64,000 nt of DNA, taken from assembly GCF_020921035.1 (NCBI RefSeq), contig NC_063151.1, positions 6,696,001 through 6,760,000 of the forward strand, given 5' to 3'. Shown piece by piece: positions 1 to 12,381 of the stretch (its first letter is position 1; each line of letters opens with the position of its first letter). The notes beneath the pieces are model-generated. The model did no database searches and was not told the origin of the DNA. It saw only the letters and a list, made by a program, of their open reading frames with translations. The position numbers and the translations under genes were made by a program. The DNA comes from Rhodamnia argentea (Eukaryota; Streptophyta; Magnoliopsida; Myrtales; Myrtaceae).

Positions 1-733
1 CCTCGCACCAAAGTTAAACCTCGTTTTTTTCTTTTTTCTTTTTTGTTCTGATCGGGAAGTTAAGCCTTGTTAAAGAGTAATTTAGGCTGCATATAATAAC
101 CATTATGTTCCGAAAAATTGATTCTGATTAAAATGACTTTTTTTTATTTTGTTCCTGAATGAGTTTTAAAGAATCAGAACGCATTTAATAGACTAAGTAC
201 ACATAACAACATTTTAGGGTTAGGATATAAAAAAAACCTAGGGCTAGCCACCGGTCTGTGTCAGCCCAGCACACGTGGGCCAGGTTAAATAGTGGGTTTG
301 TGGCCAGCGGGCCCGGCGAATTCGTAAGCTAAAAATCCAATAGTTTGCAAGAACCGACCTAGAATTCTCAACGTCATTAGTCCGACCCTTTGTAGAAACT
401 ATCCGTAATATTACGAACTTACAAAATGAATCTATTTATATAATGAAAAGCAAAGTTCGGCGTTCTCTGATTCTTTCTACCATGGCTCGTGACCCTTCTG
501 ACGCCACTTGCATATGACTGCCAAAGATCTAGAAGTAATTATCTGGGAACATGATTAGCACCAGATGTACAAATTCTTGTCAACATAGAGATCGACCACG
601 ATCGACAAGCTGAAGGCCACCGGCAGAATGATCACTAGCTTACCAAAGAGTTCCAAGAGTATTGCTGCTATCCACAGAAAAGAAAGGACAAAAAGAAAAG
701 GAAAAGCTTCTTTCGTGGGCGATGACAAAAGAC
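1..733. other. AT-rich intergenic / 3' flank of the SHH2-like gene
   Basis: No open frame here has a recognisable product. The sequence lies downstream of the minus-strand SHH2-like stop codon, so the right end is probably its 3' UTR. I see no RNA gene or mobile-element terminus. Confidence 0.5.
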
Positions 734-3700
734 CTATTTTAGTTCCGGCTCTTGGTCAGCAGAGCCAGCAGGAGTGGCGCTGCTAACCGCAGCAGCACTG
801 GGAGGAATGTTAGGACTTCCGGTCTGGATTATGCTGCCTGCTTCAGGAGTAGCTTTTCTTTCCACGTTGGCGGCTCCGGTAACTGATGGCACGCTTTCGC
901 ATGAAACAGGGGTCATGGGAGATGCGCATGTCACTTGCTGCTTTTGCGGCATTTCAGCAGAACTGACAGTTCGAGGGGTCAAACCAGTTGATGAGTCTAT
1001 GCCAGTTTTTGGCTGGTCTGCAGAGGCCGAATCAGTCGCATGCAGCTGCTGCAGCCTGTAGTCAGTTTCAGGCCGCCGGCACACCTTTCTTAAAGGCACG
1101 ATTTCCTGATATATAGGACAAAGTAAGTTGTCAGAAACACGAAAGATCTCCTTCTCAGTCCCTCTCAACTATTACTGTATACTGAATCATCAAGTAACAC
1201 ATGATTGACAACATAAGTCCATACTCTCGAGCAATTTATTACGATTAAAAACTTACCTCAGAGCCATCAGTGTCTAAATAGGTCTTGTCATAGTTAACTT
1301 ATTCCAGAAGAGTGGAAACAAAAACATCATAGACATTTATGTTTCTCATGGACGTACACTGTTAAGCTGTCACAATCTCTTGATGAGCAGCCTAAAGTAT
1401 ATACACGATGGTATGGTTCAAATCTCATGGTTGAAGACTAACAAGATGACCTTTCTTTTGTTACTATAAGATGCAAATTTATTCATAGGGAAAACTGTTT
1501 ATTTCAATCAGAAATATACAATAAGAGGTAAAATAAACCGACAGGACAACAGTTCCAATGACAATCAATGAGGGTGGTTATTTTTCTATCCTAGAAACAA
1601 CTAGAGACAAATTATAAATCCATGGTTGTCTAAGCAGAATTTCATTGAGGAAAATAAAGCATCATTGCATAATCTTTTTTTTGCCACTTGGCTGAAATAG
1701 ACTCTTACCTCTGATTCATCATGGTCATAACGCACCAAAAATCGACATCGACAACCTCTTACGTCATGCCTTCGTCTTTGCGCATCAAGGACATGAGCAT
1801 CAAAGTACAGTGCCTGATCTTTACCTTCCTGAAACATCAATCAAAAGTTTCCAGGACATTTATTAACAACCAAATTCTTTTGTCCTTCAAAAACAAGCAA
1901 TACAACAAACAGAGCGTTTATTGAGATACCTGAAAACAGAGTATGAGATCTCCCGGAAGTACAGCAACACATTCCGATGATTCACAAGGGAGAGAGCGCA
2001 TCCTGACATGCTTACGAATATTAATCCACTCATCCTCCTCAGCTCCAAAACCAGAAAATCTTACCAGTACTTCCTGGAAAAAGCTTCCAAAGTTTACCAC
2101 ACCAGAATATAAAGAAAGAAGCAGAAAAGCAAGTTAATGCGATTCGAGACACTGGAGCAGCAAAATTACCGGGTCACCACTCTCCAAATTCCTGTGCGCC
2201 AAAAAGGTCGACACATCATACCTGGGGAAAAGCGACCAATTACAAACAAAACACTAAAGAAGGGGATATGATAGAAGAACAAGCAACCAAGAAAGCACTA
2301 AAAACGAAGTACATAGAATTGTAGATCTTAAAAACTATAAATACCAACCATGCACCATCCCTCGCTGACTTAGCTTCAAACTCCATAGTATTATCCGAAG
2401 CAGCCCTTCCTGCACTTGGTGGAACTGGCTAAAAAATGAGACAACTAGATTTCAAAGTGCCTTTAAATTATGGAACAAAGGTTGAGAAGATGAAACTATT
2501 ATCCTTTTTTATCATGTCTAGTGTAATTAGTTCCCCGGATCATGAAACAACATATGGGTGCAGACTACCCATAAAATTGATCAGCCTCCTTCACAAAGCA
2601 TATTCATGGAAAGCACCAACTAAATGCATTCCATTTTTTTTTTTTTTGGGTAAAAAAATGCATTCCATTTGAATAGGCAACTAATGTTAGGCGAAGGGGT
2701 GGTACTTCAAAGACAGTTTGTGGCATCCCCAGACACAAGGTTTAGACTATAAAGTAGACTGCAATGTAATATGGCAACATACTGGTCCATCCTGAAACAT
2801 GCCAAGCCTACCTCTATTGTTTCATAAATAGATTCCAGAGTGCTCAGAATAAATGATAGCACAACTATCAGTGGCAACCATCAAAATGTGTTATTTCAAT
2901 TAGCCATGTTTGAAGAGAATAACGAGACAAAAGGAGTGATAAAACAATAGACTCTTTGGCAAACTTTGTAAAACTTGCCGTATGGGAAGAGGAGTATCAG
3001 AGAACCCATCTTTACAGTAGAATAATATTTTTCGGATTACGTCTTATCCTGGTCTTTACGGTCGCAACAAACTGGCTGATAACACCCAACTATCACTATC
3101 GGAGGACCAATTTATCAGCTCGTCGAATTATCTAAATGAATGGATCAAGCCTTTAGGAAGAAGAAAGCAGTTAAAGAAACGGCCCACTTTAGAAATATCA
3201 ATCAATGCAATTGACTTAGGAATAGTAAGAGGGACACATTATGCTTATCATCCGTATTTACAAATACTTTAAACAGCACATCAACGTCTCAATTCATAAA
3301 GTCCTACCGGTTGGAGCAGGCATAGGTGCAGAAACTGGAGCAGCCATAGGTTGCATGACATTCCTCACTGGAATCGAGTCATCCCGAGTAAAAGGAGAAA
3401 CATTTAACTTTCCAGGAACCTTACTTGTTTTTGCCCTGATTGAATACCGTTTATTCTGGAACCAATTCCAGACCTACACACAGAATAAAGAACAACAGTG
3501 GTAAAACCACACTATAATCCAATGACTTGAAAGTGCAATTCTTACTTGCTTCATCTGCACAGCTAACCCTTTCCGTTCGGGCGCATTACTGCATAAAATA
3601 AGAAGCGCTCTGAGTTCCAACTGCAGTTAACAGAGAAGAACTAATCATCCAAAAATGAATTCTAAAAAGGGACATACCTAAACTTCTCTGCAAGAGCTAC

Positions 3701-5688
3701 AAGAACTTCCCGTGCTGGCATGGTATTGTTGTGTTGTTGTAAAATAGCTTCCATCTCAATAACCTTGACGAAGAATGCTATTACATTAGCGGAATTTTCA
3801 AACTCCAGAAAAAAAGCTACAAGGAAACCAATTGATTCCACAACGATTGGATGAAGATTCTTCAACTGCAAATTGGCAATGCTCAATTTAATCAAACAGC
3901 TGCCCCTGTTCTGGACATCCTAATGCCTTACGTGTTTAGACAAAAATCTGGCCAAGTAATGGCACTTGTGGAAAGTTAAAAAAATGGACACAAATAGGGG
4001 CTAACAGAAGCTAACCATCCCTTCCAAGAATTGTATCATGCAGAAGCGAAATTCTCCTAGAGAGAGCCATGCATAAATAGCCAGGCCATGGGGAACTACA
4101 TGTCCTTTTCTTTTGTTTTTGGGCCACTGCAATATATCCTATGTCCACACGTCCATATTATGTTACTGTATGGTCTTTATATAGATTAACCATTCACAAA
4201 TTGACCAGTGAAGAGTAATAAAAAGGCTGATCTAACTATATGAATCTAGCCTGTTACAGATTTCCAGGTGGAGCCAAACCGGCTGTCCTGCCCCATAATT
4301 ACAGCAAAAAGAAAGCTTACATTTACTTAGTTCCCCAGCATCGAAGCCAAACTGCAAAATGGATCACCCTATGTCTACAAATGCTAAAAATCAAAGGACC
4401 TCGTCAATCGAAACTTGCTTATGTTGCTCTCTGTAGAATGAATTCCCTTCACAGATTTCAAACATCTAAATCCAACAAAGTTAAAGAACAACAACGATAA
4501 TGAAAAGCAAAAATTACAAAAAAACCCCTGAAATGGTGCTTGTTTCTTAAAGTAAACCCAGACTTGACTTTGTTCCAAAATACCCGTAAACTCAATCCAT
4601 TAATTAAATAACCCCTGGAGCTTATTGCCACTGAAAATAATGGTCGACCAATGACCACATGCTTGTCATGCGCACTATTTGCGGCTCTTAAAGGGGCATG
4701 TTAATTGGAAAAAACACATTTCTTCCATGCGACTCACGTGGGCATGAAAAACGTTAAAAAGTCCCCAAATTCGCCCCAACTTTCCAAATCAGAATGAAAT
4801 GGCTAGCAGTTCTCGAGCACAGATTGAATAATTGGAGATGGATGATCACTGCAATTGGGTGAAGAGTTGCAATGAGAATGTTGCGGACTGAAGTGAAGCT
4901 AGCCAGGCTCTTTCTTGCATGCGAGAAGTGAGGGCAAGGTCAATTGAGGGTTTTATGGTAATGGTAAGGCTTAAAATATGCGTGCACTTGTTCATAAACC
5001 AGCCATTATTTCCACGACAATGAGCTCAGACATTATAAGGTAAAAGTGATCAAGAATTTTGGAACGAAGTCAGATCTGGGGAAACATTAATAAACGGGGC
5101 GCTGCTTTAGGGGCTATTAGGCCAAATTGATCAAGTTCAGGAGCAAGTTTGATAAACATGCACCACTTCATGGGATTCGGAATTTTCCTTAATAATCATA
5201 ACGCAAGGAAGACTCAACACGGATCATCGTAAGCTTGAACTTTCCATCAAGAGCAAATCTTTCAGGAACGTATAGCTAAACGAAGAAATCCCAGTTCAGT
5301 ATCAGGATAATGATGCAGATATTCCTCATCAAAACAATTATTGCGAGCCGCTGTAGTCCAGCATTGCATATGACACACCAATCATCGTCGCTTGAGAAGG
5401 AAAAAAGGGGCGCGTTCATTGAAATTATACTCTAAAAGGAGAAACAACAATAGGGTAGACAAATCCACAGGACTCTCCATATAAATTCAACTCAAGAACA
5501 GCGACTAGCGTAAAATTAAAATATGTAATATCAACCCCGTCGTGCCCAGATGTACAAAAATTGAAATTAACGGGGGCGGAAGCAAGAACAGGCAAAGAAG
5601 AGAAAGGAGAAACGGAGTTCGCGAAATCAGTTACCTCAGGAGGCGTGAAACGAAAAGCAGGGCCACCATTGCTGGGAGGTCTTCCCAT
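734..5688 (-). CDS. SHH2: SAWADEE homeodomain protein, SHH2-like (nine coding exons, 367 aa)
   Basis: SHH1 of this family reads histone H3 (K9 methylated, K4 unmethylated) and brings RNA polymerase IV to RNA-directed DNA methylation sites in the nucleus; SHH2 is its close relative. Exons on the minus strand by splice signals and phase: 5688-5635, 3754-3678, 3588-3546, 3473-3308, 2424-2349, 2221-2170, 2073-1930, 1828-1709, 1105-734. All phases join without a stop. Residues 1-18 begin MGRPPSNGG. The homeodomain spans about residues 12-72 and includes [15 protein letters not shown] at 59-73. The SAWADEE domain is at about 130-255, with [27 protein letters not shown] and the junction EEIVPLRK. 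The tail after about residue 265 is low-complexity Ser/Thr/Pro. The ATG at 5688 has a good context (GCCATGG); an in-frame ATG 45 bases upstream (5733) would add a stretch unlike the family. Intron 1 is about 1.9 kb and holds dispersed repeat text. The length fits the family. Confidence 0.9.
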
Positions 5689-5960
5689 GGCGAAGAAAGC
5701 CGAGGAAGATAAAGAGCAGCCAAGAGACCTCACTCACGATGATGCATGTGCGCTCGATTTCATCTGAAGTGAGGTGCTTCTCCTTCACGTGAAGCTGGGA
5801 GAGACGGGAACACACCGATTTCCCTTCTTTTTTTTTTTCGTTTTTCCAAGGGTAGAATCCTACACATGGGAGGAGGGAGACGATGAGCGGGACAATGGGC
5901 CTTGGGGATTCGGCCCGTTTCAAGACACTGTTCGTCTTGTAACGTCAGCCCATTAATAGG
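5689..5960 (-). promoter_or_regulatory. 5' UTR / promoter zone of the SHH2-like gene
   Basis: This sequence lies directly upstream of the chosen ATG on the minus strand. It includes a pyrimidine/purine-rich tract near 5821-5880. I see no certain TATA box, so the transcription start is not placed. Confidence 0.35.
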
Positions 5961-7733
5961 TTTCGACCCAAGGCCCGTGAAGAGGTTTGATGCCATTATC
6001 ATCTAAGTTTTTTCGCATTACATTCCGCAACTTGACCTTCGTAATGACAATTCGACTCCCATCTTTTCTCTCACTCCTCGTGCGCGACTTAAATTTAGAT
6101 GAGAAGACACCGATGTGTTGCCCGATGAAAAAATTGCAATTGATGGCCAACACAAAATACTGGCCGAAAGATGGTTCATCAACTGAAAACAAGGTCTTCC
6201 CTCAGTGCAAATATCAGGATAATGGTTGTCGATCGCCTAAAAAAAAGTTTCTCATACGTTCATTTTGTAAAATGTGACCGAAAGACCATTCATCACATAA
6301 CAGCTTTCGACTACCTAAAGTTCAAGATCGTACATCGACATTTTGTGCAAATGTCATGAAACCACTTAAAAGTGTAATATCGTATACCTACACTTGTCGA
6401 AATCTTACGGACAAATAACCATCGACCGTGACCATTTTTGGGTTTTCTAATAGACAATGAGACTGAAATGCCATCATTGGTATCCACATTCTATGGTACC
6501 ACAATTTTCGCCTCCACTAACTGGTCTATTCCTCGATGGAGATCTAACTACTTGTCTCCAAACTTAAAAAAGGGAAATGCATTTGAAAGATGGTATTCAA
6601 TTCATCAATTGAACTTGTGTTCCATAAATATTCGTCTTGAAAATCTTTTGTTCTTGGCCCATCGAGCCCATCCCCTTCGATGGGCCGGCAGGCTTCGCGA
6701 GAAAGGTAGGCGAACGGGGCTGGGCTCAAGTGAAGAGAGGCCGAGGCCCAACAACAAATTTCACGTGGGATTGGGAAAGATTGAGATGGGATGGCGGTAA
6801 TGGTGGTGTAGGTGAGGGTCAACGTCCCGAAACCAGAAGAGAACCAACCCCGTTCATTTGTCCTTCGGTGGGGGATAAGGATAAAAAAGGGAATGAGAAT
6901 CTGATCCTTCATTCGTCACCTTGAGTTCAAGCTTAAACTCACGAGCTCCGAAATTCGAAAAAAAAATAATAATAATAAAATGATGATTAGGTGGCCAATT
7001 CGCATCACTTGGTCATGAATTAAAATTGGTTCCTAACACTCTGCAACGTGGTAACCAGCTATGCTTGCCCATGAATTTGTTTATCTTTGTTTTTATTCGA
7101 CATAAGCATTAATGAAGACTTAGAGATTGTCAATTATACAATTATTCTTTTTTTGGTTACAAAGTGACACGAACACGCTATGAGTAGATGAATTACTTAG
7201 GAAAAACTGTCTAAAAATATTACTAAACTTATTGTACCGCGGCCTCCTAGACTTTTTAATCGTGCCAATTAAGTTCTAAACCTTTTAACAATTTTCTAGT
7301 TCGGTCATAAATCTTTTGATATATATATTTTTTTAATGTACTCCTTTCAGTCAATTATCAAAATAATAGATTTATAACTGAATTAATAAAACTTTAAATG
7401 TTTATGATTAAATTGATTGAAATTGAAGTTAGTTACTTCAAATAGTCTTATGTCCCGATTGCATTACAAGGTCGCAATTGAACGGATCGAGCAAATCTGG
7501 GGATACCGAGAGAGCAAATTGAGGGTGATGAGAATTGATAAATCGTCAAAATGTTTAAAACTAAATTGGCATAATATAAATGTTTATGATTGAATTGATC
7601 TCCGTACAATAGGTTTAAGACTTTTTATGGAATTATCCCAAATTACTACTCATGAGATATTCCACTCGGCTTTTAGGCTATAAAGGAAGAAAACCAAATG
7701 TGAGCAAATATTGAAATTTCAATTGGTTGTGCT
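5961..7733. other. Intergenic, dispersed repeat text
   Basis: I recognise no gene. Around 7220-7620 the text 'taagttctaaaccttttaac' and variants recur. The same kind of text occurs near 13.1-13.3, 23.8-24.2, 35.8-36.1, 56.5-57.2, 58.4 and 61.4 kb, and it probably belongs to an old interspersed repeat family. Confidence 0.4.
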
Positions 7734-7955
7734 TGGTAACATATCGTCATGAAATCAATTTTGAGGATATTTTCCTCAATTTGAAATATTTGTATGTAGA
7801 ATTCTTTCCTTGATTTTTGGAATTATTCTTTCCTTGATTTGAGGAATCACTTTCGTCTTCATTTTGTGATTATGTATCTATTTAAACTCATAATTTACAT
7901 CAATAGTAGAAGGACAAGGAAAATAAAAAATTCAAAAGTTTCTTTTACTTCTTTA
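7734..7955 (+). repeat. 5' LTR of the Copia element
   Basis: Begins TGGTAACATATC and matches the repeat at 12160-12376 with small differences (for example ccttgattttt against ccttaatttta). It ends just before the tRNA-Met binding site. The usual terminal CA is not preserved. Confidence 0.9.
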
Positions 7956-8008
7956 TGGTATCAAAACTCTGCGTAATAGCATTTACGTGATCCCGTTGCT
8001 TCTTCCTC

Positions 8009-8600
8009 ATGGCTCATTCAACTAATCTTGAAGCTACTGGCAATGTTAATGCATAAGCTACTAGCTCCATTAATGCCTTAGTTCGGTCCCCACCTATTGT
8101 GATTTCGAACATTTTTAGCCTCATCCCAATCAAACCGAATGCCTCCAATTATCTTCTTTGGAAATCTTTGTTCACATCTATTTTGCATGGTCATCGCATG
8201 ATGCATCATGTTGATGGCTCTATTCCTCTACCTTCACTTGATGATCCTACATATCCAACATGGTTTGAAAAAGACTAGCTATTGTTATCCTGGATCAACG
8301 CTACATTAAGTGACTTTGCTCTTCCGTATATCATCGGACTCACCTTCGCTAGGCAAGCATGGGAGCTGCTCAATAATAGACATGCCTCCACAACGCATGC
8401 CCATATGATGTCCCTCAAACGGGTGCTTCGTCAACTCAAGAAGGGCACTCAATCTATAGCCGATTATCTCTAGCAATTTAAAGTCATGTCTGACCAACCG
8501 GTTGCCTATGGCTCTCCTCTACGCGAGGATGATCCGCTTATTCACATCCTCGATGGGCTGCCACCACCATATCGCCAATTCTGTTCATCGATTCGTATTT
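8009..8600 (+). pseudogene. Copia gag remnant
   Basis: A frame starting with ATG at 8009 reads a Copia-type gag. It includes NYLLWKSLFTSIL, then the WINATLSDFALPYI region, and ends near LDGLPPPYRQF. In-frame stops are visible at 8054-8056 (TAA), 8276-8278 (TAG) and 8471-8473 (TAG). No capsid protein can be made from this copy. Confidence 0.8.
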
Positions 8601-8911
8601 GTGCTTGAACATTGACCTTATCTTTGGAAGAATTGTATACACTAATGATTTGTGAAGATCTCTTTTTAATTGACAATACACCGCCCGCAGTCTTAGCTCG
8701 GTTCTTTGCATTGATTGCTTCCAAGCCTTCTAGGCCTAACAACTCTCATCAATTCTCTTAGCGTCGAGGCCATGCATCATCTCATGGTACATTTTCTCCA
8801 CACTAGCAATCATCCGGATCCTCCGGATCGGTGCAACAACGACCATCACCCTAAGGTCAACAAAAATTTCAAAATTCGAGTGTTCATCCACAATGTCAGA
8901 TTTGCAATCAT

Positions 8912-10081
8912 ATGGGACATATTGCCATCGATTGTTATCATCGAATGGACTACACCTATCAAGGTCACCATCCACCAGCAAAACTTGTAGCGATGGTAGC
9001 TATTGCCTCCACCTCATGCAACATTTGGTACACCGACACCGAAGCTACTCATCATTTCACCCCGAATCTCGAAAATCTCCACATTTCAAATGCTTATGAC
9101 GGTAATGATACTGTTGAGATAGGTAATGGCCATGTTATGCCCATTGCACATGTTGGTTCCACCACCATCTCACCCTCTTTATCCCTTCTTCACCTAAAAT
9201 CTATATTCCATTGTCCCACGACTTCACACAATTTACTCTCTGTTTATCGCTTTTCCAAAGATAACAACTGTCTCTTTAACTTTGATGTCTCTGGTTTTTG
9301 TATTAAGGACAAGGCCATGGGGAGGATACTATATCAAGGGCCAGTTGAGAATGGCTTGTACCCATTTCGCACTCCAACATCATTCACCGCTCAAAAGGCT
9401 CATTACGGTTCCTCTATCACCACGGATCAATGGCATGCTCGTCTTGATCACCCCTCTCATAACATTCAACGGGCTATTCTCTCAGTTATTTCTATTTCCA
9501 ATAAATCAAGTTCTTGCATTTGCTTATCATGTCAGCAAGCGAAAAGTCACAAGCTTCCTTTTTTCAATTCTCATTCCCCCTCTAGTCGTTCTCTAGAATT
9601 ATTACATTGTGATGTATGGGGCCCTGCTCTCACATCATCTTGTTTTAATTGTTCTTATTATGTTCTCTTTGTCGATGATTTTTCTAAATATTCTTGGTTA
9701 TTTCCTATGAGATTAAAATCTGAATTTTATGATATATTCGTTAGTTTTAAAAAGCGAGTTGAAAATCTATTGCGGCACATCATCACCACATTTCGCTCGG
9801 ACGGTGGTAGTGAATTCACAAGTAATGCCTTCAACAATTTTCTTCAATCATATGACATTATACATGAATATTCTTGCCCCCACACACCGGAACAAAATGA
9901 TGTTGTGGAACACAAGCACCGCCACATCATTGAAACCGGCTTAGCTATGATGGCTCATGCTCATATGCCTTCTAAATTTTGGTTAGAAGCATTTACCATG
10001 ACCATTTACTTGATTAACAGCATGCCCATACTTCAACATCATACTTGTCCCATATTAAACTTTATTTCGGACCCCACTTGA
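8912..10081 (+). pseudogene. Copia protease-integrase fragment, 389 codons open
   Basis: The longest surviving frame of the element. Near residue 40 the protease active-site region reads WYTDTEATHH, where Copia proteases have Asp-Ser/Thr-Gly-Ala, so the active-site Gly is Glu. The integrase zinc region (HARLDHPSH and CLSCQQAKSHK) is followed by the catalytic core: CDVWGP, FVDDFSKYSW and RSDGGSEF. The core still looks recognisable, but the frame stops at 10081 inside the integrase C-terminal part. Confidence 0.85.
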
Positions 10082-10148
10082 TTATTCATACTTACGAACC
10101 TTTGGTTCTCTTTGCTTCCCATGGCTTCGGCCTTATAATGCTAATAAA

Positions 10149-12110
10149 TTGCAACTTCGATCAATGCCCCGTTATTTTATTGGCTATAGCTCTAATCATA
10201 TAGGATATCGTTACATGGATCTCTCATCCGGTCAAGTATATATTTCTCGTCATGTCATCTTTGATGAAACTAAGTTTCCCTACTCCTCCATTACTCCCAC
10301 TCATTCTTCACATCCTACACCTCATAATCTTGATTTCTTTGGAGTCATTCAAACCGAGCATGCTCATTGTGGTCCTTCCACCACTTTACAAGTCGTTCTC
10401 ACATCCGGCAACACCTCCCCGGTGCCTTCTTCATCAAATACGGAGCCATCAACTACCGAGCCTACCTCTAGCTAACCCATTCCTGCACCTATTAACAATC
10501 AACATGTCCCTCCCTCTTCTACTCACCCAATGCAAACAAGGTCTAAATCTGGTATTACCAAATGGAAGGTCTTTTCCCACACCCTTCACCCACTTCCACT
10601 TGCACTTATCGCCAGCCATATCTCCGAACCAACATGTTACTCCCAAGCGGTTAAGGATCCTCAATAGGGTCATGCTATGGATCAAGAATTTACCTCTCTT
10701 CAACAACAACAAACATGGTGCTTGGTCCCTTATGATCCTACTATGAACGTAGAGGGCTGCAAATGGGTATTTCGAGTTAAGAGAAATCCGGATGGCTCTA
10801 TTAGTCGCTACAAGGCTCGTCTTGTTGCAAAGGGTTTCCATCAACAACCGGGTGTTGACTTTGTTGAGACTTTCAGTCCCGTGGTGAAACCTACCACCAT
10901 TCAACTTATTTTATCTCTTGCAGTCTCTCACAATTGGCCACTTCAACAATTGGATGTCGAATGTGCTTTTTATATGGTGATTTGCGGGAAAAAATGTTCA
11001 TGTCCCAACCTCCAGGCTATGTTGATCGGGGCAAATCTAATCATGTTTGTCACATGAATAAATCCATTTATGGCCTCCGTTAAGCTCCTCAAGCATGGTA
11101 TGAAAAGTTCAATTCCAAACTCCACGATTTTGGATTCATCGTCTCCAACTCCGATCCATCGCTATTCATCTTCCACCAAGGGCATGTAACAATATATCTC
11201 CTCCTCTATGTTGATAATATCATACTCACTAGTAATGATACTTTAGCTTTGCAGCAGTTAATCTCATTTCTCGGCCATCATTTCCGCATGAAGGACCTTG
11301 GACCTCTCTTTTATTTTCTTGGCGTTTAGATAACATGAAATTCCGAAAGCATACGACTCAATCGGTCGAAATATATTATGAATGTTCTGAAGCATGCAAA
11401 TATGGATGGATGTAAACCTGTCCCAATGCCTGCTATATCTCAAAAACTTGGCCAAGGCGATGGACCTCCATTGTCGGATCACACTCTTTATCGAAGCCTT
11501 GTTGGAGCATTATAGTATGTTACATTGACGTGTCCCGACATTTTTTTTCCATCAATCAAGTATGTCGGTTCCTAAAGTCTCCCACCGAGGATTATCTTGT
11601 GGCGGTCAAACGGATTTTGCGTTATTTGAAAGACACAATTACTCACAATCTTCACTTTCGTCCAAGCCAACATCAGCTCATTGCCTCTTGCGACGTCGAT
11701 TGGGCAGGCTGCCCCATTGATTGACGTTCTACTGGTGGATTCTATATTTTCTTTGGTTCCAACCCCATTTCTTGGAGTTCTAAAAAACAGGCCACGGTAG
11801 CACGTTCTTCATCCGAAGCCGAGTGCTGGTGTCTAGCTCACATTGCAACTGAATTAGTTTGGCTATGCTCCTTATTATGTGAACTGCATTGTTCACTCCT
11901 TATACCACCTACCATATGGTGTGACAATGTTTCCACAATCTCTCTCATCCACAATCCAGTTTTTCATTCAAGAACGAAGCATGTCGTGGTTGGTTTTCAT
12001 TATGTCGGGGAGTTAATTGGGCGCAAGATTCTAATTGTTCAATTTATCTCCATCAAAGATCAAATTGCAGATCTGTTTACAAAAGGTCTAAGTTCTAATC
12101 GCATCGGATA
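10149..12110 (+). pseudogene. Copia reverse transcriptase / RNase H remnant
   Basis: Frames resume after 10149. RT motifs are seen from about 10750: [27 protein letters not shown] and [10 protein letters not shown]. The polymerase box near 11206-11220 reads YVDN instead of YVDD. The RNase H part near 11720-11850 contains STGGFYIFFG, SWSSKKQ and SSSEAE. Several frameshifts and stops interrupt it, for example near 11080, 11325 and 11515. Confidence 0.85.
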
Positions 12111-12159
12111 TTTGCGGAACAAGCTTCACCTTCAACCAACTATGCTCGGCTTGCGGGGA

Positions 12160-12376
12160 TGATAACATATCGTCATGAAATCAATTTTGAGGATATTTCC
12201 TCAATTTGAAATATTTGTATGTAGAATTCTTTCCTTAATTTTAGGAATTATTCTTTCCTTGATTTGAGGAATCATTTTCGTCTTCATTTGTGATTATGTA
12301 TCTATTTAAACTCCTTATATACATTAATAGAAGGACAAGGAAAATAAAAAATTCAAAATTTTCTTTTACTTCTTTA
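12160..12376 (+). repeat. 3' LTR of the Copia element
   Basis: Begins TGATAACATATC and is colinear with the 5' LTR. It is followed by gcgct, the second half of the likely target duplication. Confidence 0.9.
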
Positions 12377-12381
12377 GCGCT

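Larger units (their letters stand above)
7734..12376 (+). mobile_element. Full-length decayed Ty1/Copia LTR retrotransposon
   Basis: Two long direct repeats of about 220 bases flank gag-pol-like frames in the order gag, protease, integrase, RT, RNase H, which is the Copia order. A primer binding site for initiator tRNA-Met (tggtatcaaaact, 7956) follows the 5' LTR. A purine-rich tract (gcggggat) precedes the 3' LTR. The flanks are gtgct (7729-7733) and gcgct (12377-12381), a five-base target duplication with one mismatch. Coding frames are broken by many stops and shifts, so the copy is not autonomous. Confidence 0.93.

Noticed and set aside
774..1061. Plus-strand open frame of 95 codons
   Set aside because: Exact antisense of the last SHH2-like exon, whose protein matches the family.
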